A DNA stretch of 64,000 nucleotides from Putridiphycobacter sp045107045 (GCA_045107045.1 JBGCFR010000027.1:70628-134627), one strand, 5' to 3'. Positions 36,813 to 46,676 are shown, counted from the first letter of the stretch. Notes: a model not told the origin generated them from the letters alone. Numbers and translations are program-made.

Positions 36813-37757
36813 ATGCGAAAAATTTTAGTAACAGGAGGTGCAGGTAATATAGGAAGTGCATTAACTAGTAAATTACTAACTGATCAAGCTACTGAAGTTG
36901 TTGTTGTTGATGATTTATCAACGGGGTCTTTAAAAAAATTAGATTTAAAACACTCACAATTAACATTCGTAAAGGCTAATGTCAATAATAGAACAGAGCT
37001 TTCAGAAATTATGCTTGCCAATCATTTTGACTTTGTATTTCATTTTGCGGCCATGGTTGGAGTGCAAAGAACTCAAGAAAACCCTATAAAAGTTTTGGAA
37101 GACATTCAAGGCATTAGAAATATTCTTGAATTATCTAAAAATACTGCAGTAAAGCGATTCTTTTTTTCAAGTTCATCTGAAGTATACGGGGAGCCAGTTG
37201 TTATACCTCAAAATGAATCTACAACTCCCTTAAACAGCAAGATTCCTTATGCTGTGGTTAAAAATGTTGGAGAGTCTTTCTGCCGTTCGTATAAGCAAGA
37301 ATATAATCTAGATTACACAATATTTAGATTCTTTAATACTTATGGACCTCATCAAACTACAGATTTTGTAATGGCTAAGTTTATTTCTCAGGCGTTAAAT
37401 AATGAACCCATTACTATATTTGGAGATGGCAGCCAAACAAGAACTTTTTGTTATGTGGATGATAATATTGATACTTGTATAAAAACACTTAACGAAGACA
37501 AAGTGGTTAATGATGTGGTTAATATTGGTGGCGAAAAAATAATAACCATACTCGATTTAGCGAAAACAATTATAAAAATAACGAATAGTCAGTCCAAAAT
37601 TATTAATTTGCCTCCATTACCCCAAGGAGATATGACTAGACGTCAGCCAGATAATCAGAAAATGCGGAGTATTTTGAATAGGGAACTCATCACGATAGAA
37701 GAAGGGGTGAAAAAACTGCTAGAGTCAGATGTTTTTTTAAACGAAATAAAGGGTTAA
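36813..37757 (+). CDS. NAD-dependent sugar-nucleotide epimerase/dehydratase
   Basis: 314-residue extended SDR. NAD motif T-G-G-A-G-N-I-G-S at the N-terminus, catalytic Y-A-V-V-K preceded by the FSSSSEVYGEP serine segment, and FRFFNTYGPHQ, IFGDGSQTRTFCYVDD. This pattern is close to UDP-glucuronate decarboxylase or UDP-sugar 4-epimerases; the exact reaction cannot be assigned. It opens the second glycan cluster; the amidotransferase starts 1 bp after its stop. Confidence 0.88.
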   Translation: MRKILVTGGAGNIGSALTSKLLTDQATEVVVVDDLSTGSLKKLDLKHSQLTFVKANVNNRTELSEIMLANHFDFVFHFAAMVGVQRTQENPIKVLEDIQGIRNILELSKNTAVKRFFFSSSSEVYGEPVVIPQNESTTPLNSKIPYAVVKNVGESFCRSYKQEYNLDYTIFRFFNTYGPHQTTDFVMAKFISQALNNEPITIFGDGSQTRTFCYVDDNIDTCIKTLNEDKVVNDVVNIGGEKIITILDLAKTIIKITNSQSKIINLPPLPQGDMTRRQPDNQKMRSILNRELITIEEGVKKLLESDVFLNEIKG

Positions 37758-37758
37758 T

Positions 37759-39633
37759 ATGTGCGGTATAAATGGTGTTTATCGTTTTTCAGGCCAGTCT
37801 TATCCTAAGGATTTGATTCTTAAAATGAACAATACAATTGCTCACAGAGGTCCAAATGCCGAAGGTGAATTTCATGATAAATACGTGCAATTAGGGCACA
37901 GAAGGTTGTCAATTATTGATACAGACAGTCGATCAAATCAACCTTTTAAATCTGAAGATAATAGATACATTCTTGTTTTTAATGGAGAAATTTATAATTA
38001 TAAAACACTTAAAACGCATCTACAAGATTATACTTTTAAAACAGATTCTGACACGGAGGTTGTTTTAGCTTCATATATTAAGTGGGGAGAACAATGTGTG
38101 AAGCATTTTAATGGCATGTTTGCTTTTTCCATTTGGGATAGCATTGAACAATCAATGTTTATCGCACGAGATCGACTAGGAATTAAGCCTTTATATTATA
38201 ATTTAGATCATGATAGAATTGTTTTTTCCTCATCAGTTAAAGCCATTTTAAATTCTGATTTAGTGCCAAGAGTACTTTATAGAGAAGGGGTTGTTGATTA
38301 TTTAAGATTTCAAACTGTTCATGCACCTTATACCATTATTGAAAATGTCTTTTCACTCATGCCAGGGCAGTATATGGTTTTAAATGATGAAAGACAAGAT
38401 TTAAAAACATACTGGAGTCAAACAGAAAATTATCAAACAGTTAAACCAGACAAAACTGAGATAATATCTAATATTCAAAATAAATTAGGTGAAGCAGTTA
38501 ATAATAGACTGATGAGTGATGTTCCATTTGGTGCATTTCTTTCTGGAGGTATTGACAGTTCTATAATTGTTGCTTTGATGGCGGAAAGTAAGAGACAAGC
38601 AGTCGATACATTTTCAGTTGTTTTTAAGGAAGAAGAATTTTCAGAAGGAAAGTATGCCAAAGAAGTAGCTGATCGATATAAAACGAATCATCATGAAATT
38701 GAATTGACAGCAAATCATTTTAAAGATTTAATTCCCGAGGCATTGAATTTTTTAGATCATCCAAGCGGTGATGGATTAAATACTTTTGTTGTTTCGAAAT
38801 ATACAAAAGAGGCTGGTGTAACTATGGCGCTGTCAGGGCTTGGTGGAGATGAATTATTTGGAGGATATTCTATATTTAATCAAGTGCCAAATCTTCAAGC
38901 AAAAAAATGGTTGAATAGTTTTCCAAACTATGCAAGAAAGCAAATTGGAAACGCATATCATGCTTTTAAACGCTCTGTTCCTTCTGGAAAGGTAAAGGCT
39001 TTAATGAAACAAGCTTATTTTGATACGGAATACATCCATCAATTTTACAGACAGGTATTGATGGATAATCAAATAGCAGGATTATTAAAATTAGAAAACT
39101 TGCCTTTAAACAAGTCATTTGAAATAGCAAATGAGTTGATTGGTTACCGTTCAAAAGGGTGGTCCTTACCGCCATTAAGTCGAATTTCAGTTGCTGAAAT
39201 GTCTACCTATATGCAAAATGTTTTACTACGAGATTCTGATCAAATGAGTATGGCACATGCACTTGAGGTAAGGGTACCCTTTCTAGATCATCATTTAGTT
39301 GAATATGTTCTTGGAATCCCAGATGCTATTAAGAAACCGATTACGCCAAAGGCACTGCTGGTAGAGTCTTTTAAGAGTAAATTACCAAAATCAGTTTACA
39401 ATAGAGACAAAATGGGTTTTGTATTACCCTATGATCAATGGATGAGATCTGAGTTAAAATCTTTTTGTGAAATCAACTTAAATCATCTCAAAAAAGTAAG
39501 TATTTTTAAGGATAGTGCAATCGATAAATTATGGAGCCAATTCTTAAAGAATGATAAACGAGTTACTTGGTCAAGAATATGGCCATTAGTAGTTTTAGGA
39601 AATTGGATTGAATTGAATAATATTAATGGATAA
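37759..39633 (+). CDS. asnB: glutamine-hydrolysing asparagine synthetase-type amidotransferase (second copy)
   Basis: 624 residues starting MCGINGVYRF, so Cys2 is the glutaminase nucleophile. HRGPNAEGEF and FNGEIYNYKTL follow; the synthetase domain has S-G-G-I-D-S-S and DQMSMAHALEVRVPFLDH. Same architecture as the gene at 692-2557 but clearly diverged. Both sit inside glycan clusters, so this one too may amidate a sugar carboxylate (inference); simple asparagine synthesis cannot be excluded. The end overlaps the next gene by 8 bp. Confidence 0.9.
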   Translation: MCGINGVYRFSGQSYPKDLILKMNNTIAHRGPNAEGEFHDKYVQLGHRRLSIIDTDSRSNQPFKSEDNRYILVFNGEIYNYKTLKTHLQDYTFKTDSDTEVVLASYIKWGEQCVKHFNGMFAFSIWDSIEQSMFIARDRLGIKPLYYNLDHDRIVFSSSVKAILNSDLVPRVLYREGVVDYLRFQTVHAPYTIIENVFSLMPGQYMVLNDERQDLKTYWSQTENYQTVKPDKTEIISNIQNKLGEAVNNRLMSDVPFGAFLSGGIDSSIIVALMAESKRQAVDTFSVVFKEEEFSEGKYAKEVADRYKTNHHEIELTANHFKDLIPEALNFLDHPSGDGLNTFVVSKYTKEAGVTMALSGLGGDELFGGYSIFNQVPNLQAKKWLNSFPNYARKQIGNAYHAFKRSVPSGKVKALMKQAYFDTEYIHQFYRQVLMDNQIAGLLKLENLPLNKSFEIANELIGYRSKGWSLPPLSRISVAEMSTYMQNVLLRDSDQMSMAHALEVRVPFLDHHLVEYVLGIPDAIKKPITPKALLVESFKSKLPKSVYNRDKMGFVLPYDQWMRSELKSFCEINLNHLKKVSIFKDSAIDKLWSQFLKNDKRVTWSRIWPLVVLGNWIELNNING

Positions 39634-40774
39634 GAAAAAGATTTTAATCTGTGTTGACTGGTATACGCCAGGATTTAAGGCTGGAGGGCCAATTAGATCT
39701 GTATCTAATATGGTAAGTTATTTTAAAAGTGAGTATGACTTTTATATTTTGACAAGCGCATACGATTTAGGTGATCAAAAACCATATGCTGATATTACCT
39801 TAAACCAATGGCATGATCAAAATGGGGTTTTTATTAAATACCTCGATCGAACCTATTTGAATTATCCTACAATAAAAAGTAATTTATCAGAAGTGGATCC
39901 AGATGTCATTTATTTAAATAGTTTGTTTTCTCGGAATTTTACGCTATATCCATTAAAATTTGCAAGGAAGTACTCTAAAAAAGTAATTTTAGCACCTAGA
40001 GGCATGCTAGGGAAGGGGGCATTAGATATAAAGCAAAGCAAAAAAAAAGTATTCTTATCAGTGGCAAAAATTTTAGGCTGGTATAAAAATATTGTCTGGC
40101 ATGCATCAACAGATGAAGAGGTTGACGAAGTCAAAAAAGTCTTTGGTAAACACTCAAAAGTAAAAGTGGCTCAAAATATACCTGTTAAACAAGTTTATGA
40201 TTTGGAGACGGTAATTGATTTTAAGCGCACTGGTAAAGTGAAGTTTATTTTTATGAGTCGTATATCGAAAAAGAAAAATTTACATTTAGCCATAAATGCG
40301 CTTAAAGTTATAAATTTAGATAGACCAGTTGAGTTTGATATTTATGGTATGAATGAGGATAAATTATACTTTGAATCTTTTAAGAAAAATATTGGTAGAT
40401 TATCTCCTCAACTTACTATTTCATATAAAGGCGAAGTTCACCCAGACAAAGTACCTGAATTATTTGCTAAAGCTGATTATATGGTATTGCCAACAAAACA
40501 TGAAAACTTTGGACATACAATTGTTGAGGCCTGGGCAAATGGATGTCCTGTAATTATTAGTCAGAATACACCATGGCACAATTTAGTTGAAAAAAAAATA
40601 GGTTGGGATGTTGATATCGATACCCCAAATAAATTGATTGAAACGTTGGACCAAGCCATTCATTTAGACTTTGATCAGTATAAAGAACTAGTGACTTCTA
40701 GTTATGCCTATTTTAATGAGGAGGTTATGGATAAACGTATTTTAGATGATCACAAAATACTTTTATCGGAATGA
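39626..40774 (+). CDS. glycosyltransferase family 4
   Basis: 382-residue GT-B enzyme. N-terminal FKAGGPIRSVSNM is the usual acceptor-loop start; VILAPRGMLGKGALDIK in the middle is shared by many capsule GT4s; the C-terminal half has MSRISKKKNLHLAINAL and LPTKHENFGHTIVEAWANG, the nucleotide-sugar site. It should elongate a lipid-linked glycan in the cytoplasm. It overlaps both neighbours (8 and 4 bp). Confidence 0.88.
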   Translation: MDKKKILICVDWYTPGFKAGGPIRSVSNMVSYFKSEYDFYILTSAYDLGDQKPYADITLNQWHDQNGVFIKYLDRTYLNYPTIKSNLSEVDPDVIYLNSLFSRNFTLYPLKFARKYSKKVILAPRGMLGKGALDIKQSKKKVFLSVAKILGWYKNIVWHASTDEEVDEVKKVFGKHSKVKVAQNIPVKQVYDLETVIDFKRTGKVKFIFMSRISKKKNLHLAINALKVINLDRPVEFDIYGMNEDKLYFESFKKNIGRLSPQLTISYKGEVHPDKVPELFAKADYMVLPTKHENFGHTIVEAWANGCPVIISQNTPWHNLVEKKIGWDVDIDTPNKLIETLDQAIHLDFDQYKELVTSSYAYFNEEVMDKRILDDHKILLSE

Positions 40775-41325
40775 AAACAAGACTTGATACTTTTGACAAT
40801 AGTTGGTATAAACCAGGTTCTAAAGTAAGAATCGCGATTTGGTTTATATTTAATGCCATTATTTTGAAAAGTAAGTTGAATCCTTTTAGCCGAATCAAAA
40901 TTGTTGTATTACGATTGTTTGGAGCAAAAATTGGCAAAGGTGTAGTGATTAAACCTTCAATTTCTGTTAAATACCCCTGGAAATTAACCGTTGGAGATTA
41001 TGTTTGGATTGGAGAAAATGTTTGGATAGATAATTTGGATGAGGTTATTATTGGTAATCATGTATGTATATCTCAAGGTGCACTACTACTTTGTGGAAAT
41101 CACAATTACAAAAAGTCTAGCTTCGATTTAATAGTAAAGCCTATTGAATTGAAGGATGGTGCATGGATTGGTGCAAGAGCAACGGTTACTCAAGGTGTAG
41201 TTTGCAACGAACATTCAGTTTTAAGTGTTCAGTCAGTTGCTAATTCTGATTTAATGGCCTCATGTATTTATCAGGGCGTACCAGCAATAAAGATTAGGGA
41301 AAGATTGATTAATGATGAGGCCTAG
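40771..41325 (+). CDS. WcaF-like left-handed beta-helix acetyltransferase
   Basis: 184 residues. Hexapeptide-repeat strands (IGKGVVIKPSISVKYPWKL, VGDYVWIGENVWIDNLDEV, IGNHVCISQGALLLCG) lead to the catalytic-His loop CGNHNY, then DGAWIGARATVTQGVV. This is the pattern of colanic-acid acetyltransferase WcaF, which transfers acetyl from acetyl-CoA to a glycan hydroxyl. The 4-nt ATGA overlap with the GT4 and the 14-bp overlap with the GT2 suggest strict co-expression. Confidence 0.88.
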   Translation: MKTRLDTFDNSWYKPGSKVRIAIWFIFNAIILKSKLNPFSRIKIVVLRLFGAKIGKGVVIKPSISVKYPWKLTVGDYVWIGENVWIDNLDEVIIGNHVCISQGALLLCGNHNYKKSSFDLIVKPIELKDGAWIGARATVTQGVVCNEHSVLSVQSVANSDLMASCIYQGVPAIKIRERLINDEA

Positions 41326-42070
41326 AATTTCAATTATTACCGTTGCTTATAACGCAGAGACTTTTATAGAAAATACTATTCAGTCAGTTGTTAGTCAATC
41401 CTATGATAATATCGAATATATAATAGTTGATGGTCTATCTACTGATAGTACATTAGATATCTGTAAGAGATATAGCGAGAATATTAGCATTATGATTTCC
41501 GAGCCTGACAAGGGGCTTTATGATGCTATGAATAAAGGTGTTGAGGCTGCCACTGGTGAAATTGTTGGTATTTTGAATGCAGACGATTTCTACAATACTG
41601 ATGATGTGATAGAGAAGGTAGCTACTGCTTTTGATGATAGCAGTATTGATTGCTCCTATGGTGATTTGGTTTATGTTGATCCTATTAATACGTCGAAGGT
41701 TGTACGGAAATGGATATCTGGAAAATATAAGAAAAACGCCTTCAAAAAAGGCTGGATGCCTCCACATCCAACATTTTTTTTAAGAAAGAAAAAATACGAT
41801 CAGTATGGCACTTATAACCTTAAATTAAAATCAGCTGCGGATTATGAACTAATGCTTAGAATGATTCATAAAGTAGGATTGAAATCAAAATATATTAACG
41901 AAGTTTTGGTTAGAATGCGGATAGGAGGGGTAAGTAATTCATCTTTTAAAAATCGTTTGAAAGCAAATAAAGAAGATAGATATGCTTGGAAAATAAATGA
42001 AATAAAACCTGGCAGGTTGACATTTATTCGCAAGCCATTATCTAAAATAATTCAATTTTTAAGGAAATAG
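41312..42070 (+). CDS. glycosyltransferase family 2
   Basis: 252-residue GT-A enzyme; two adjacent ATGs (41312, 41315). Motifs: ISIITVAYNAE, SEPDKGLYDAMNKG, D-x-D-like GILNADDFY, then GWMPPHPTFFLRK, which is typical of capsule GT2s near WcaA. No membrane helices. Last gene of the second cluster; the hairpin at 42094-42126 follows but is oriented mostly for trxB. Confidence 0.89.
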   Translation: MMRPRISIITVAYNAETFIENTIQSVVSQSYDNIEYIIVDGLSTDSTLDICKRYSENISIMISEPDKGLYDAMNKGVEAATGEIVGILNADDFYNTDDVIEKVATAFDDSSIDCSYGDLVYVDPINTSKVVRKWISGKYKKNAFKKGWMPPHPTFFLRKKKYDQYGTYNLKLKSAADYELMLRMIHKVGLKSKYINEVLVRMRIGGVSNSSFKNRLKANKEDRYAWKINEIKPGRLTFIRKPLSKIIQFLRK

Positions 42071-42093
42071 ACATTTCTATTTAATTTGAAACT

Positions 42094-42126
42094 AAAAAAG
42101 CCCATTGATAATAGATCAATGGGCTT
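42094..42126 (-). terminator. intrinsic terminator between the second glycan cluster and trxB
   Basis: 12-bp perfect arms (42098-42109 and 42115-42126) with 5-nt loop. The minus-strand exit side is T-rich, so it mainly ends trxB; on the plus strand the tail is poor. Confidence 0.87.
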
Positions 42127-42143
42127 CTAGTATAGAATTTTTC

Positions 42144-43094
42144 TTAATGTCCTTTAGCAGCTAAATACCTTTCAGCATCAAGTGCAGCCATGCATCCAGT
42201 TCCGGCAGCAGTTATAGCTTGTCTATATGTTTTATCAGCAGCATCACCAGATACAAAAACGCCTGGGATATTAGTCAATGATGTGCCTGGTTTCTCGTAT
42301 TCGATATACCCAGTTTCATCTAAATTTAGCTGACCCTTAAATATGTCAGTATTAGGTTTATGACCAATAGCAACAAAAAAACCAGTTGCTGGAATATCCT
42401 TTTCTTCACCAGAAACATTGTTTTTTACTCTTGCTCCAGTAACCCCATTTCCATCACCTAAAACTTCAACCGTTTCAGTATTAAATAATATCTCTATGTT
42501 TTCTGTGTTCTTAACACGTTCAGCCATAATTTTAGATGCTCTAAATTCATCCCTTCTAACTAGCATTGTTACTTTAGTTGCCAGTTTTGATAGGTAGTGA
42601 GCTTCTTCGCAAGCGGAATCGCCAGCTCCAACGATAATCGTTTCTTGGCCTCTGTAAAAGAAACCATCACAAACGGCGCAAGCAGATACGCCACCACCAA
42701 TTTTCAAGTAATGTTGCTCAGATTCTATTCCTAAATATTTTGCTGAGGCTCCTGTTGAAATAATGACTGTGTCGGCATGAATTTCTGTTGTTTCATTCGC
42801 CCAAACTTTTTTAATGTCTCCTGAAAGATCGACTTTAGTAATATAGCCGCTTCTGACATCTGTATTAAAGCGCTCTGCCTGTTTCTTCAATTGAATCATC
42901 ATTTCAGGTCCTGTTACACCATCTTGATATCCAGGAAAATTTTCTACTTCATTGGTTGTAGTTAGTTGCCCTCCTGGTTGCATACCTTCGTAAAGTACTG
43001 GGGCCATATTAGCTCTAGCAGCATAAATTGCAGCTGTATAACCTGCTGGTCCTGATCCAATAATTAAACATTTAACTCTTTCTATATCGCTCAT
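42144..43094 (-). CDS. trxB: thioredoxin-disulfide reductase
   Basis: 316 residues. FAD motif G-S-G-P-A-G (13-18), redox pair C139-A-V-C142 followed by DGFF, the NADPH Rossmann IIVGAGDSACEEA and GVFVSGDAADKTYRQ at the flavin site. It reduces thioredoxin with NADPH; trxA is about 18 kb away. Its -7 box TATATTTG is at 43117-43124. Monocistronic. Confidence 0.96.
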   Translation of the reverse strand: MSDIERVKCLIIGSGPAGYTAAIYAARANMAPVLYEGMQPGGQLTTTNEVENFPGYQDGVTGPEMMIQLKKQAERFNTDVRSGYITKVDLSGDIKKVWANETTEIHADTVIISTGASAKYLGIESEQHYLKIGGGVSACAVCDGFFYRGQETIIVGAGDSACEEAHYLSKLATKVTMLVRRDEFRASKIMAERVKNTENIEILFNTETVEVLGDGNGVTGARVKNNVSGEEKDIPATGFFVAIGHKPNTDIFKGQLNLDETGYIEYEKPGTSLTNIPGVFVSGDAADKTYRQAITAAGTGCMAALDAERYLAAKGH

Positions 43095-43116
43095 TGTACT
43101 TTTTTTAATTTCCCAG

Positions 43117-43124
43117 CAAATATA
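43117..43124 (-). promoter_or_regulatory. -7 promoter box of trxB
   Basis: Minus-strand TATATTTG, exact TANNTTTG match, 23 bp upstream of the start codon. Confidence 0.5.
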
Positions 43125-43205
43125 GTTGATTTTTGGAATTCTGTGTTGTTAAAAATATATGAAAAATGACTAATTATTGCATTCTAAATAATGGGACGAT
43201 TTAAT

Positions 43206-43236
43206 TTGCTTCTTCAATATAAAGGTGGTATTTTTG
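43206..43236 (+). promoter_or_regulatory. promoter of the RadD-like helicase gene
   Basis: TTG at 43206-43208, 20-bp spacer, then TATTTTTG at 43229-43236. Both boxes match the Bacteroidota consensus. They lie inside the longest frame, so the true start is the ATG at 43260. Confidence 0.72.
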
Positions 43237-43259
43237 CGAAAATATTTCTATTTCCATTC

Positions 43260-44774
43260 ATGATTGACCAAAGCTTATTTGACAAAAAACAATTGTATCC
43301 ATTTCAAAAAGAAGTAGTTGATGTTATCATAGACAAGCTGAATACGAAAGGAGAAAATTCTAATCTTTTATACCAATTACCAACTGGTGGCGGAAAAACA
43401 GTTATTTTTTCGAATATTGCAAGAGAGTATATAAAACTTAAGAAGAAAAAAGTACTGATTTTAACACATAGAATTGAGTTGTGTGTTCAAACATCAAAGC
43501 AATTATCGGCACTAAATATTCAAAACAAAGTTATTAATTCTTCAGTTAAGGTCATTGAGAATCATGATGAGTTTGACTCATACACTGCTATGGTGGAAAC
43601 GCTAAATAACAGGCTGCAAGAGGATAGTGATTTTGTTAAAAATATTGGACTTGTAATTGTTGATGAAGCGCATAATAATTCATTTAGAAAGATATTCCAA
43701 TATTTTAATGATATTAATATTTTGGGTGTTACAGCAACTCCGCTAAGTTCGAATAGGGCATTGCCTTTAAATGACAATTATGACGAATTAATTGTAGGCC
43801 ATAGCATTAAGTCACTTATTGAAAAACAATATTTAGCAGATGCTGAAACATTTACATATGATGTAAATCTACATGGACTTAAAATCGGTTCAAATGGAGA
43901 TTTTACCGTATCATCATCAGATAAAGTGTATAGCAACTATTTTATGCAAGAGAAATTACTTTTTGCATATGAAGAAGTAGCAGTTGGTAAAAAGACACTT
44001 ATTTTTAATAGTGGTATTGATTCTTCAAGAGCAGTTTATACATTATTTAAAAAACACAACTATAAAGTAAGACATTTAGATAGTACATATAGTGACTCAG
44101 ATAGGAAAGAAATTTTAAGATGGTTTAAAGTAACACCTGGCGCTATTCTAACATCAGTGGGTATTTTAACAACAGGTTTTGATGAACCAACAGTTGAAAG
44201 TATCATTTTGAATAGAGCAACTAGGTCTTTAACACTTTATCACCAAATGATAGGAAGAGGGTCTAGAGTGTTAAAACATAAAAAACATTTTCAGGTAATT
44301 GACCTAGGAAATAACGTTCGTCGATTTGGGTATTGGCAAGAGTTTATTGATTGGCAAGATGCATTTCAATTTCCTGATCGATTTTTAGAATCTAGGTTAA
44401 GTGAGGAAGATGACATGCTATTTGAAGCGGACTATGAATTATCAAGATCCATTAAATCAAAATTGATTAATCCAGACAAAATAGAAAATTTTTCAATGAA
44501 AAAAGTATATGATGCCTGTATTGAGTCTGGAAAAAAAGGGAAAGAAGCAGTAGAGGTATCAATGGATAATCATTTTGAAGTGATTGCTGAAAATTCTGAA
44601 GATGTGTATGATGGTTTAAATTTATTAGTTGAATTACAAGATGATATTGAACGTCGTTTAAAGCATTATTCGAAATGTATCACTAAAGCTACAGATAGTT
44701 ACTTAGCATGGCTTCAAGAAACCTATAATAGGCAGTTGACTCAGAAGTTAAGAGCAGAGTTGCCTGCCGAATAG
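43260..44774 (+). CDS. SF2 DEAH-type helicase, RadD/YejH-like
   Basis: 504 residues from the ATG at 43260. Motifs in order: YPFQKEVVDVI, Walker A LPTGGGKTVIF, DEAH box VIVDEAHNN, motif III GVTATPLSS, then TTGFDEPTVE and motif VI YHQMIGRGSR. The order and spacing resemble E. coli RadD, which helps in double-strand break repair and RecA reactions, but the zinc-binding C-terminus of RadD is missing and replaced by about 130 charged residues. It could be another restriction-type SF2 translocase; no modification or specificity genes are nearby. Confidence 0.8.
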   Translation: MIDQSLFDKKQLYPFQKEVVDVIIDKLNTKGENSNLLYQLPTGGGKTVIFSNIAREYIKLKKKKVLILTHRIELCVQTSKQLSALNIQNKVINSSVKVIENHDEFDSYTAMVETLNNRLQEDSDFVKNIGLVIVDEAHNNSFRKIFQYFNDINILGVTATPLSSNRALPLNDNYDELIVGHSIKSLIEKQYLADAETFTYDVNLHGLKIGSNGDFTVSSSDKVYSNYFMQEKLLFAYEEVAVGKKTLIFNSGIDSSRAVYTLFKKHNYKVRHLDSTYSDSDRKEILRWFKVTPGAILTSVGILTTGFDEPTVESIILNRATRSLTLYHQMIGRGSRVLKHKKHFQVIDLGNNVRRFGYWQEFIDWQDAFQFPDRFLESRLSEEDDMLFEADYELSRSIKSKLINPDKIENFSMKKVYDACIESGKKGKEAVEVSMDNHFEVIAENSEDVYDGLNLLVELQDDIERRLKHYSKCITKATDSYLAWLQETYNRQLTQKLRAELPAE

Positions 44775-44959
44775 CTTGTTATAGACCTTTTCGAAACTAT
44801 TTTTCTAAAAAGTAGTCGTTTATCCATAACTATTTATAATAGAATACATAAGTATTTCTAATATCTCTTATTTTACTGTTAGTGAGGTTTTTGTGTTGTG
44901 TTACATTTTGTTTAACAATTTTTAATAAAGATTAAACAAAATTTCTAGTCATTGCTATT

Positions 44960-44967
44960 TACATTTG
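44960..44967 (+). promoter_or_regulatory. -7 promoter box of the DUF4397 protein gene
   Basis: TACATTTG, exact TANNTTTG match, 26 bp before the start at 44994. No spaced TTG upstream. Confidence 0.5.
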
Positions 44968-44993
44968 TTGCAAACAAAACAAAATCAAAAATT

Positions 44994-46676
44994 ATGAAAA
45001 GAATTACTAATTTAAAAAAGAACGCCTTGTTTCTTTCAGCAGCAATGTTTTTAGGAACAGTAAGTTTTTCGCAAGCGAGAGTTCAAATTATTCACAATTC
45101 GGCAGATGCAGCAACTGCTACGGTTGACATTTATGCTGGAACAACATTGCTTTTAGATGATTTTTCGTTTCGAACAGCTTCTCCATTTATTGATGTTGCT
45201 GCCGGGACAATTCCAATTGGCATAGCCCCCTCCAATTCAACATCAGTTAATGATACATTGGTTTCTTTTCCATTAACGGTAGCTAACGGTCAAACTTATG
45301 TGGCCATTGCGAATGGAATTATTAGTCCAACTGGTTATTCGCCAGCTCCGGCTGTTACAATTGATGTATTTACAATGGGAAGAGAAGAGGCTGCTACAGC
45401 AGGTAATACAGATATTTTGGTTTTTCATGGTTCAACAGATGCGCCTACTGTTGATGTATCAACACCTGGAGGATCAGCAATGCCCTTAGTAGATGATGCT
45501 GCATACGGAGACTTTGCAGGTTATCTAGAGTTACCAACAAATGATTATACCTTGAATGTAACGGATGCGACTGGTACAACTGTGGTTAAAAGTTATGCGG
45601 CTCCACTTAGCACTTTGACACTAGGGGATTCAGCTTTAGTAGTAGTGGCAAGTGGATTTTTAGATCCATCAGTAAATGCGAATGGTGAAGCATTTGGATT
45701 GTGGGTGGCCCTACCAATGGGAGGGGCGTTGATAGAATTGCCAGAATCGAAATCAAGATTGCAAATTATTCATAATAGTGCTGACGCAGCAGCTTCAGCA
45801 GTAGATATTTATTTAAATGGTGCTCTATTATTAGATGATTTTTCTTTCAGAACAGCAACTCCATTTGTTGATGTACCAGCAGAAGTTGAAAATCTAATAG
45901 GTGTTGCAGCTAGCACAAGCACTTCAGTAAATGATGTATTAGTAACTGTTCCAGCAACATTTAGTGCAGGAGAAACCTATATTGCAATTGCAAATGGAAT
46001 CATTAGCCCGGCAGGTTACTCTCCAGCTACAGGTTTTTCTCTTGACGTTTTTGAAGGTGCTAGAGAGGGAGCAGCTACTGCAGGTAATACTGATGTACTA
46101 GTTTTCCATGGAAGTACTGATGCACCTACAGTAGATGTAGATGAAGCTTCAGCTGGAAATTTAGTTGATGACTTAAACTATAGTGATTTTCAAGGGTATT
46201 TAGAACTAGCGACTAATGACTATACTTTACAGGTGAAAAATGAAACAGGCGCCTCTACACTTTTTCAATATGGTGCGCCTTTATCTACTTTGATGCTTCA
46301 AGATGCTGCTATAACTGTTGTTGCAAGTGGGTTTGTTGATCCGTCGGTTAATAGTAATGGTGCTAATTTTGGACTTTGGGTGGCGCTTTCAAGCGGAGGT
46401 AATTTAGTTGAGCTTCCTCAATCAACACTTGGTGTTAATGAGGATTTTGCGGGAGATTTAAACATTTTTCCTAATCCTTCAAATGGACTCTTTCAAATTA
46501 ATGGAATTGAAAATGGAACAACAGTTCAAATAATTGACATAACTGGGAAAGTTGTCTATTCGAAAATAATTAATGACACCCAACCGATAACCATAGAGAA
46601 TTTCGTGTCGGGTACTTATATGTTAAACTTACAAACAGCAGAGCAATCAACAACCAGAAAAATTGTTGTGCAATAA
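44994..46676 (+). CDS. secreted protein with two DUF4397-like repeats and T9SS sorting domain
   Basis: 560 residues from the ATG at 44994. Signal peptide ends SFSQ. Two long repeats of about 230 residues begin with RVQIIHNSADAATATVDIYAG and RLQIIHNSADAAASAVDIYLN-like segments; each contains two DUF4397-like modules (IIHNSADA and VFHGSTDAPTVDV). The C-terminus is a T9SS type A sorting domain from IFPNPSNGLF. DUF4397 is a beta-rich extracellular module of unknown role. Predicted surface-exposed or released. The longer frame from 44952 runs into a TACATTTG promoter box (44960-44967). Confidence 0.87.
   Translation: MKRITNLKKNALFLSAAMFLGTVSFSQARVQIIHNSADAATATVDIYAGTTLLLDDFSFRTASPFIDVAAGTIPIGIAPSNSTSVNDTLVSFPLTVANGQTYVAIANGIISPTGYSPAPAVTIDVFTMGREEAATAGNTDILVFHGSTDAPTVDVSTPGGSAMPLVDDAAYGDFAGYLELPTNDYTLNVTDATGTTVVKSYAAPLSTLTLGDSALVVVASGFLDPSVNANGEAFGLWVALPMGGALIELPESKSRLQIIHNSADAAASAVDIYLNGALLLDDFSFRTATPFVDVPAEVENLIGVAASTSTSVNDVLVTVPATFSAGETYIAIANGIISPAGYSPATGFSLDVFEGAREGAATAGNTDVLVFHGSTDAPTVDVDEASAGNLVDDLNYSDFQGYLELATNDYTLQVKNETGASTLFQYGAPLSTLMLQDAAITVVASGFVDPSVNSNGANFGLWVALSSGGNLVELPQSTLGVNEDFAGDLNIFPNPSNGLFQINGIENGTTVQIIDITGKVVYSKIINDTQPITIENFVSGTYMLNLQTAEQSTTRKIVVQ

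Noticed and set aside
43191..44774. Restriction-modification system around the SF2 helicase
   Set aside because: The helicase motifs fit, but there is no methyltransferase, specificity or nuclease gene next to it; neighbours are trxB and a T9SS protein.
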